Positions 20,201-28,200 of a stretch of 30,283 nt of DNA are shown here, piece by piece; the first letter of the stretch is position 1; each line of letters opens with the position of its first letter. Below the pieces are notes generated by a model. The model worked only from the letters and a program-made list of their open reading frames with translations. It did no database searches and was not told the DNA's origin. The DNA is from Cyanophora paradoxa (taxonomy: Eukaryota > Glaucocystophyceae > Cyanophorales > Cyanophoraceae). Both the position numbers and the translations under genes were made by a program. The stretch lies in contig QPMI01000410.1 of NCBI GenBank assembly GCA_004431415.1, positions 1 to 30,283 on the forward strand, read 5' to 3'.

Positions 20201-21500
20201 TGGTTCGACCTGCAGGTGCTGGATCCCCGGCCATTTCAGGCCCGCTGAGCGAGCAGGTACGCCGACGAAATGAGCAGGGATAGCAGCGGTAAACGCTCGC
20301 TGTCCGGCAGTGCGCTCGAGTCTGAGGCGAGGCCCCAGACGTTCGAGGCGGGCGCGTGCCGCTCCACGACAATAGCATGTCGTCCCAAGCTTTCAGCGAG
20401 GCGACGTCGAGCTCATTGGGGTCGTCGGGCCAAAGATCCTCAGGATCAGGGGCCGAGCCAATACCCGAGCACTTGGTGACGGGGTGGCTGAGTTGGGCAC
20501 CGCGGATTGCGAGCATCGCAATGCTCGAATCGGGGCCCTCCTGGAGGCGGTAATCGAGCTTGGCGATCGTCGCCGCAGCCTCGATCACGCAGGCGAGGAG
20601 TGAGCCTCGGTGCGGTGAGCCAGGCGACCCAGCAGCAGGCGCTCGGGGCGCCGCAGGCCGCAGGCCCCCAGGAACCGGTCAAGGGCTATGCCTTTCGGGC
20701 CCTCCTGGGCGAGTTCGCGAACGAGCAGCGTCTGCTTCGCGTCGTCGAGGCCGTTCGTGAAGAGCAGCCCAATGGCGCGCTCTAGGTCACGGGGCTTGGC
20801 CGTCAAGTGGGCGTACCACTTTGTGAGCGGCATGAGCACCGGGCTCACGTAGCGGGGCAAGTAGGGCCCGCCCTCGCGCTCGCCCTCTTTCTCCACGTCC
20901 GTGGCAGGCACGTGGTCATACGGCATGTAATCCAGTGCCCACGACTTCGTGGAGCACCGGGTGGTGCCTGGGGCACGTCGCGGTCCGGAGAACCGAACGG
21001 CCCGAAATAGGCGGGCTTCGAGGTGTCGCTGGCGTAGGGCGCGGAGCCCTGGCCAGGGTCGGAGCTCGGGGCGGACTCGGAGTCCGTGTCGAGCCGCTCG
21101 GCGTCGCTCTCCCCAAGCTCGGACTCCCCGGAGCCGTCCTCGCTGGCCGGGTTGGCGCAGCGGAGGTCCCGCTCGAACGCAGCCTCGCGAGTGGCATCGT
21201 CGAGGGCGCCAGCCGAGATGTCCGCCGCAGCGGCATCGAAGGCGGCCTGGTCGCGCGCCTTGGCGGCCATGGCGAGGGCGTCGGACGGCTGGCGGACCGC
21301 TGCAACGGCCGCAGCCTCGTCCGAGTCGGAATCCGTGCCACGGGCATCACATGTACAGACAGCGACCGAATGGACGGGCCGCCCGGAGGGGCGCCGGCGT
21401 TCGGGTTGCCGCCTGCAGACGAGGAGCTGGCGCCACGCGCGCTCTCGTGCAGGGCGGCCTGCTGCTGCATCACTTGCAGGTGCTGGAAGAATGCAGCCAT
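17280..21500 (-). CDS. Unrecognised polyprotein module X (downstream of the Gag zinc knuckle)
   Basis: About 4.2 kb of minus-strand coding sequence, followed across frames at about 21500-20916, 21270-20845, 20926-20585, 20588-19971, 20149-19367, 19370-18567, 18780-17737 and 17765-17277. It begins MAAFFQHLQVMQQQAAL, passes an acidic Ser/Asp/Glu region near 21060-21150, then continues as globular-looking sequence, for example PRYVSPVLMPLTKWYAHLTA, FHAYCVQLVLAIIRF, LFSDWLMGLGTYHAAP, RSIFTWVCYCISQSGV and WNALHWDAFFIDRFELHV. A basic Ala/Gly/Lys linker lies near 19050-19100. No domain is recognised: no RT, protease, transmembrane or envelope signature is evident. It joins module Y in frame if the nested element is removed, giving roughly 2,400 codons of unknown sequence. 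It may be extra capsid-type sequence or a host or viral gene acquired by the element. Confidence 0.72.
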
Positions 21501-23238
21501 GGCGGCCGAGTTCGGCGAGTCAGAGCGGGGCTCGTTCTCGGCGCGAACTTGGTTGAACCGGGCCGCTGCCCGCGGTTCATGTCCTGGCCGTAGCCCCGGC
21601 CGCGTCCGCCGCGGCCCTGTGACTCAGCGTCCGGCAGTCCCGGCGGATGTGGTCCAGAGACCCGCAGGTCCAGCAGCCCGGCTCACGGTCGTCCTGGGCG
21701 CTCTTCTCCTTGCCCTTCCCCAGCGGGCGCTGGTTCGGGCCGGAGGCAGGGGCGCGGGTGGCGCCGCCCGGCTGTAGCCGCCGCCGCGGTCCCGGCCGAA
21801 GCCGCCGCGGTCGTTGCGGTAGCCGCCGCGGGCGTACGGCTCCTGGCGGTGCCCGCCGCGGTGCGAGAACCCGCCGCGGGTCGGGCCGGGCTCGCTGCGC
21901 TCATCGGCGCATCCTCCTCGCGCGCCGGCCGATCGCGGCGCCGCGCGCGCTTATCCGCAATCCCTTTCACCCACTCGAGTATGGGATATTGGGGAAGGGG
22001 CCGTGCCCACACGCAGTTCCACGTAAAGTGGCAGCGGTCGAGGGCCGGCATCTCCACGTGCATGCACAGGGGCATGGGGACGTGGTCGTGCTCGGGTACC
22101 CCAGGCGCTCCTCGTCGGGGTGCCGGCGACCCGCGACGGGCGCGCCCTGCGGAGCCTTCGTGCCCGGGGCCGCATTGACGGACTTGACGGGCACGGCCTC
22201 GATGGGCTCGTCGCCGTCGTCGTCGCTGGCGGCGGCCGCTACCGGCGCCAGCTTGCGCACGCGGGGCTTCTTAGCCTCCGGCGCCTCGAGTGCGGCCGTG
22301 GCCGTGGGGGGCAGCACGGTGCGGCAGCCGTGCGTCTTGCACGCTGCGACGAAGATTTCGTCGAGCTGGAGCGGCGACAGGGCGCCGTCCTGTGCAAGGA
22401 TGCGCTGCTGCAGCGCGGCGAGGAACGCGCGCAGAGTGCGCTCGTTCGCCTGGGCGAACCCGGCCATCCGAACATCGAGGTTCTGATATTCCGGGTCCTC
22501 GCTCGTCGAGCGGGCCTCGAGCGCAGTGCGCAGACACTCCGCATAGTACACGGCGAGGCGCTGGCCCTGGGGCAGCGTGTGCTGCACTAGGGGCATGAAC
22601 CAGTCATGCCATGAGCGCGGGTCCTCGCCCGTGTAGGGCTCAGTGAGAGCCCGGCGGGCCGCGTGCGGGCGCGTCTCATGAATCCATGCCGTGATCGTCG
22701 CGAGGAGCCGGGGGCACGCAAGTACGAGTCACGCACGGCCACGATAGTGGCATGATCGCGCGCGCAGCTCTGCTGCAGCGCCAAGATTGCAGCCTCATCC
22801 TCGGCAGTCCGCAGATCAGCCGGGACAAGTCCGAGACGAGCGAGCAGGGCGCGGTCACGCTCCAGGCCAGCAATAGAGGCCTCATAGAGGTCGCGCTTAC
22901 GCTCAATCTCGGCGCGGAGGGCGCCGGGGCGGATGCGCCCGACGATCACTCCGGCAAGCGCCTCAGACTTAGTATACTCCTGGCCGCCGCAGTGTCCGGG
23001 CCAAAGAGATACTTCGTCGGCTGAGCCGACTGGAAGTTCCGGACATCCTTCCGGAACCGGTCACCGTCGGCGAGGCGCGGCTTCGCGGGGAGGAAGGCGA
23101 TCCGCGCGGATCATCCTCCGCCGCAGCGGCGGTGCCAGCGAGCTGCACAGCAAGTTCGGCCTTCGCAGGCTCAACGTGCGCAAGTGCGGACAGCTGGCTA
23201 CGGACTTCAGAACTGATCAGTTCAGAAGTGTTCGACAT
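21501..23238 (-). CDS. Gag polyprotein with RGG box and CCHC zinc knuckle
   Basis: Gag packages element RNA and forms the particle. The chosen start is the Met at 23236-23238 (MSNTSELISSEV), the first in a frame with good coding continuity after the leader. A coiled-coil-prone stretch follows (LRAEIERKRDLYEASIAGLE, about 22850-22915). Then comes a capsid-like helical region, including VYYAECLRTALEA-type and ERTLRAFLAALQQRI sequence at about 22300-22590, similar in style to retrotransposon Gag. Near 21770-21890 are about five RGG motifs (RGGF, RGGH, RGGY, RGGF, RGGG). The nucleocapsid knuckle CWTCGSLDHIRRDC at 21634-21675 fits C-x2-C-x4-H-x4-C exactly. Frames switch near 22960, 22700 and 22080. 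The downstream end is arbitrary because the sequence continues into module X. Confidence 0.82.
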
Positions 23239-23686
23239 ATTGCTCTCTTTGCAGCGTATAGCCACGAGAACAGAATGCCAGGGCACAAGATTTGAGCTGC
23301 AGCGCACTGCAGATCCGGGACACGGTCTTCTCGTGGCGTGCGAGAACCGACTCAGGGACACTCAGAGAACTGCCGCTGGCAGACTCCGGGCACAGTGTGC
23401 GACGCGAAGCGTGCAACCGGCGAAGGGACACAGACAATGATTGAGACTCTCGCGAGAGCTCGTGCGTGCGCTTCGGTCTGGGGATGCACCGAAGCCGCGA
23501 GGGACACTAGAGTCACTTCCGAAGCACAATCAGCCCGCCAGAGGCGACGCGGCCGAAGTGTGCAGCGTAGCACGCCACAAGTGGCGGTCGCCCGGAAAGC
23601 TCGTCCCAGATCTCTTTAAGCTTATGCGAGGCGGCGCGGCGAGGCGCGCGGCGCGGGCAGAGCCTGGAAGTCCAGCGACCCTTGAA
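23239..23686 (-). other. Leader of the retrotransposon RNA
   Basis: About 450 bases between the primer-binding region and the presumed Gag start. No conserved open frame is recognised. A packaging signal would be expected here but none can be identified by eye. Confidence 0.5.
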
Positions 23687-23711
23687 GGTTCGATTCCGGC
23701 AGAATGGCGCC
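23687..23711 (-). promoter_or_regulatory. Candidate primer-binding site
   Basis: On the minus strand the bases directly after the LTR end read GGCGCCATTCTGCCGGAATC and continue GAACC. The complement contains GGTTCGATTCC, the canonical tRNA T-arm/T-loop sequence, followed by what would be the 3' acceptor strand ending GGCGCC. This points to a tRNA primer with unusually long complementarity. The expected initial TGG (complement of CCA) is not exact because the LTR's terminal A stands where T is expected, and the spacing between T arm and 3' end is one base longer than standard. The tRNA identity is unknown. Confidence 0.65.
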
Positions 23712-23994
23712 TGTCGCGTGCGAGATTAGTGTGTCTAATCGTGCGCGCGGGAAGCCCGTGCGGAGTGCAAGCTCGGCAGGGCGGGGTTTGGCGAGTGCTG
23801 CTGCTGTTAGCCACCGGGATGGTAGACTGAGGGTGTACCCGTCCAGCTACGGCGTACCCCGACACACGCATACAAGTGACCGCGGCGCTCTAACTAGCCT
23901 AGGCGCCGTCGATCTAGCAGCACGAAGGCTGCGCACATCATCTAGAACCCTAGCGGCTCACAAACGAGCATCCGCTATAATGTCGGATGCGACA
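23712..23994 (-). repeat. 5' LTR of the retrotransposon (right copy)
   Basis: 283 bp, no difference seen by eye from 2502-2784. In element sense it supplies promoter (U3) and R/U5 sequences, but no convincing TATA box or poly(A) signal can be assigned. Identity of the two LTRs means few or no substitutions since integration, or consensus-merged reads. Confidence 0.96.
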
Positions 23995-23999
23995 GCGAC
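23995..23999 (+). repeat. Target-site duplication of the LTR element, right copy (GCGAC)
   Basis: Matches 2497-2501 and directly abuts the LTR terminus GCGACA. Confidence 0.93.
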
Positions 24000-24557
24000 G
24001 ACCGTCGGACGCCTCCAAGTGCGGCGCCGGCTGCTCGATTTCTTCCAGATTTCCTTCGAATTTCCGTGTTGATTCCCGATCCGAGCAGGTTCCTGACGCC
24101 GTACATGGAGGGGATCGAGCACCCGATGCACCCGAACGAGCTGATGGTGATCGTGCAGAGCGACCCCTTCCAGAAGCTCGACCAGGAGGGCGTCGGGCAG
24201 CTCATGCGCATGGCCGTCGAGCGCGGGCGCGCCGTGCGGCCGGACCTCGCGTGCGGCATCTGCGGGGAGCACGGGGGGGAGCCGAGCTCGGTCAAGTTCT
24301 GCCACCGCATCGGCCTCGACTACGTCTCCTGCTCGCCCTTCCGCGTCCCCGTGGCGCGCCTGGCGGCGGCCCAGGCGGCCGTCGAGGAGCCCGGCTTCGT
24401 CTCCGACTCCACCTCCGCGGGCGCCAAGACATGGTCCGAATTTGCCGCGCTTCTAGATCTTCCGAATGCAGACGCAGTGCCGGGGCGCCGCTCACTCGCT
24501 CGTCACAGCTGTGAATTCGGGTTGTCGCCATCGACGCCAAGCGGCTGCGGGATGTAA
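23995..24557 (+). CDS. PPDK: Pyruvate, phosphate dikinase, 3' exons
   Basis: This continues the gene broken at 2501. The rest of the interrupted exon is 23995-24018 (codes D-A-S-K after the RDD). A GT-AG intron spans 24019-24088, and splicing AA to G restores Lys before FLTPYMEG. The last exon has [33 protein letters not shown] with the catalytic Cys, then [20 protein letters not shown], the conserved C-terminus of PPDK barrels. The frame then runs about 55 codons past the usual end, to a stop at 24555-24557. That tail is unlike the family and may reflect a missed frame change or 3' UTR. Relative to the exon before it, the TFxISRDD region has one-base gaps on both sides of RDD. Confidence 0.92.
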
Positions 24558-25214
24558 TTTTGTGCAGTGATGTAATCCATGTAGATATCGTTTGCAAATC
24601 GACGAAAAGGTGTACATGTACATGTATTCGCAGATGTAATCGTAGCTATAGTCATTTTCGAGTTGACATTTGGCTTCGAATTCTTCTTTTTGGCCGAGAT
24701 CGCATGGGCGATCGACTTTCGCTTTCCTGTGTACACGTAGAAGTCATTGAAATGTACAGTTTAGTCGTTAGCGCTAGCTGTAGTACAGCCTAGGACAATC
24801 TTCGTGGCCTGGTAGAGCCTGCCTTCAGCCTGGCAGCCTCAGCTGCAGGGGGCTGTCACATTGTAGGGCCCGTTCACCATCGATCGCAACACGAGCCCGC
24901 ATTCGAGATTCGCTCTCGCCGGCGGCCAGCCTCGCATCGGAGCTCGAGGCTGAGGCGCGAACTTGCGACACGACGATGGAACTTGATCACGTGCACCGAG
25001 TCATGATCATCACTCCCAAGATTTTTCCTTGTGATTAGCCGCGAAGTGTGGTTGTAAATTTCGTGAGCAATTGTGATCGCTGACTACGTGTACGACAACG
25101 GCACTGTCTGCCGCGCGGGTTCGAGTTCCCTACATCTGCAAAGCACGCACGCGCACGCCCTGCTCCGTGGCAGCGGCGGCCCTACTGGGTGCGGGGGGGC
25201 CCCCCGGCCCGGGC
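24558..25214. other. Intergenic region between convergent genes
   Basis: About 650 bases less GC-rich than the surroundings, holding the 3' flanks of PPDK (+) and the helicase gene (-). GTACATGTACATG-type short repeats lie at 24611-24625. The motif CTTCGAATTC occurs at 24674. No gene was recognised. Confidence 0.6.
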
Positions 25215-28200
25215 CTAGTAGCGGCGGTCGAGCTCGAGGGTCTTGAGCTTGTCGTGGAAGTCGGCGAGCGCCGCCGCCACCACCTCCGCCAGCGCGTCCT
25301 CCTGCGGCGGGCGCGGGGCTTGAGGAGGGAGCCGGGGCGGGGCGGGGGCGGGGCGGGGGCGGGGCGGGGGCACCTCCTCCTCGGCGAGGAGCTTGGCGAG
25401 GGAGGCGGAGAGGGTCTTGAGGACGAGCTTGAAGTCGTTGAGGACGAACCAGACGTCGCCGGCCTCGAGGCGGTTCCCCGCCTCCAGGTCCCGCCCTGCC
25501 CGTGGCCCATGAAGTCGTACAGGTACGCGTTCTGCGCGGCGCGGCGCGGCAGAGTGAGATGGGCCGGGGCGGCGGGAGCACGGGCGGGGCGGGGCGGGGC
25601 GGGGCGGGGCGGGCCTGGAGGGTGCCGGTGCGCTTGCGCGATGCGCGGACGGTCGAGGGACGACCGGCACGCTCGCCGGCTCCACGCGCACCCCTCCCGC
25701 ACCGAGCCCTGCGCGCCCGCCGGGCTCGGGAGGGAGGCGGGGCGGAGGGGCGAGGGGTGCGGACGACGAGGTCCTCGACGGTGTCGAAGCGGTCGCCTTG
25801 CCGGCGATGGCCGAGAAGGGCGAGCGCGCCTGCGGCCCGAGGGTGAGGCGCCTCTCATGAAGCCAAGCCTCCGGGGCGGGGGAGGGCGCACGAGAAGGGG
25901 ATGCGGCGGCGGCGTCGTCGCCGGCGAGGAGGGCGGGGCCGGGGCCGGGGCGCCGTGGCGGCCGAGGCCGTCCACGCGGGGCTCGTCACCCCCGAGAGCG
26001 GCAGCTTCGGCGCCTGCCGCCCCGCCGCCCCCTGAGCCCGGGCGAGGAGGGCGGGGGGCGGGAGGGCGGGGGCGGCGACCTCCTCGAAGGCGCGCTTGCA
26101 GCCGCGGCGCGGAGGAAGGCGCGGAGGGAGCGGGCCGCGAGCCGCAGGGCCGCCGCGTTGTGCCGGTCCAGCACCGCCTCCACCTCCTGCCCGCAGCAGC
26201 GCAGAGCAGCGCGGCGTCAGAGGGGGAGGGAGCGAGGGAGGGGGAACGGGAGGGAGGGGCTCGCCTCGGGAGGGCGGGGAGGGTGCCGATGGAGGCGCTC
26301 TTCGGCGGTACGCCGCAGCACCGACCGCGGCGTCCTGCGGCCGTCGGTGAGTCGGGCAAGCCGGGCGGGCTCCTGCTTGCGGGCGGGCGCGGGCACCGGA
26401 TGACGCCGAAGAGGTGGGAGAGGACGAGGACCAGGCGCCGCGCCGCCTCCGCCACGTTCGGGCGCCCCTGCGCAGCGGCGGGGGCGCTCAGGCGGGCGGA
26501 GCCCTCTGGGCGCCCTGGCCGGGCTCGCCTGGGCGGCCCCGGGGCGCGGAGGCCCTCCTCGACGACCCGTGGAGGGCGCCCGAGCCGACCAGGCGGCACA
26601 GCGCGAAGCACGCCGGGTCCGAGTTGAAGAGGTGCACCGCCAGCCCTGCCCCGCCGCTCGGGGGCGCGGGGAGGGAGGGCGGGCGGGGCGAGGGGGCGCA
26701 CGGAGAGGCCGTCGAGGGAGGCGTCGCGGTCGATGTAGCGCGAGCGGCGCAGGTACTCCAGCGCGTACCGCACCCTGCCCCGGGCGCTGAGCGGGGGGGG
26801 GGGGGGGGGCGCGGAGCACGCGTGGAGCAGGCGGGCGACCGGTGGTAGACCTGGGCGCCGAGGGAGTCGCCGCCGTGGCAGAAGAGCGGCTGCCCGAGCA
26901 GCGAGAGGACCTTCTCCCCCGTCCGCTCCCGCCGCTCGTCCGCTCCTTGGCTGCGCCGCGATGCGATGCGAGGCTGCGCTCAGCGGCGCGGGCGAGGGGT
27001 GACCAGGCCGAGCAGGGCGGACCGGGGAGCGGGGGCCGGCCGACGGGCTGCATGCAGGACTGCGTGTAGAGGCAGAGGGAGCGCAGCACGAGGGACGTGG
27101 AGAGCGGGTAGTGCCCTGCCGGCAGCGGGAGCGGTCAGAGGGGGGGGGGGGAGGGGGCGGGCGGGGGGGCGGACCGCGGAGGCGGGCATGTCGGCGATGA
27201 GGAGGCGGTTGAGCTTGGGGCGGGGCAGCCCGAAGAGACCACGTGCCCGATGTCGTCTGCGCGGCGGCGCCCGGCTCAGGCGAGGAGGGGGTGGAGGCGG
27301 GGGGCGCGGGCGGGGGCGCACCGAAGCCGCGGCGGCCGGCGCGGCCGGACTCTGGCGGTACTGGAGGGCGTTGAGGAAGACCGAGTCGCCGGCGAAGACC
27401 ACGTGCGGCACGGCATGTTGATCCTGCCCGCCCCCCTCAGCGCCGCCCCGCGGTCGGGCGGCGCTGGAGCGGAGGCGGACCCGAGGGCGAGGTGCCGGTG
27501 GCGAGGACGACCTTGATGTGCTTGCGCCGGAAGAGGATCTCCACCGCCTCGCGTACTTCTTGTTCAGGCCTGAGGCGCCCGGGTGTCACGCGCCAAGGCC
27601 CCGGCGGGGGGAAGGCAGGCGAGGCGGGCCCCGCACCGGCGTGGTGGACGCCGATGCCGCGGCGGAGGAGCCGCACGAGCGGGCCGTACCTGCCGCCCCG
27701 CCCCGCGCGCCTCAGCGGAGCCGGGTGCGGGGCGGGCGGGGCGGACGGGGGTCGCGGGCGAGCTTCCACTTGACCTCCTCCATGAAGTCGCGTACTCGCT
27801 GTCCGTCATCCCTCGTTCTGCCCCCGCGCCCCGCGGCGTCACCGGTCTGCAGCGGGCGGGCGGGCCGCGGGCCGCGGGCGGGGCGCGCCTTCTTGACGAA
27901 GGTGAGGTCCTCGTCGCACGGGTCTCCTCCACCTCCTCCGCCAGCGACTCTGCGGCGGCCGGGGTTGGCGCCGGGGGCGGCCGGCGGGGCGGGGCGAAGG
28001 GGGCGGACCGAGGGCGCCCTCCTGGGCCATCTCCTCCATCTCGCGGCCCTTCATCTTCTGCGAGGCCTTCTCCATCGCCTTGCGCGCCGCCTCCCGCGCG
28101 CCTTCTTCGCTCCCGGTCCCGCACCTGCCCCGCCCCCGCCTCAGCCCGCCTGCTTCTTCCTCGCCCGGGCGCCGCCCGGCGGGGCGGACCTTGCGGCGGC

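Larger units (their letters stand above)
2502..23994 (-). mobile_element. Giant Ty3-like LTR retrotransposon, 21.5 kb with a nested element
   Basis: Two direct 283-bp LTRs with TG...CA ends bound the element, and a 5-bp target duplication flanks it. Orientation is minus: a purine tract abuts the left LTR, a tRNA-like primer-binding region abuts the right LTR, and Gag, protease, RT, RNase H and integrase all read right to left. The order PR-RT-RH-IN is that of Ty3/Gypsy (Metaviridae-like) elements rather than Copia. Without the nested 4.7 kb element the unit would be about 16.7 kb, which is large for this group. Much of the excess lies between the Gag zinc knuckle and the protease, where nothing is recognised. 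Identical LTRs imply a very recent insertion. Confidence 0.95.

Noticed and set aside
17280-21500. Envelope-like protein in module X
   Set aside because: No signal peptide, transmembrane segment or Cys-rich ectodomain pattern was seen, and the module lies between Gag and protease rather than after integrase.
23680-23711. tRNA gene, because of GGTTCGATTCC
   Set aside because: Only the T-loop and 3' side are present, the T stem pairs poorly and no D arm or anticodon arm precedes it. The place beside the LTR fits a primer-binding region.
25167-26627. Long plus-strand open frame of 486 codons opposite the helicase
   Set aside because: The translation is almost only Gly, Arg, Ala and Glu. The minus strand carries the DDX60-like C-terminal exons.
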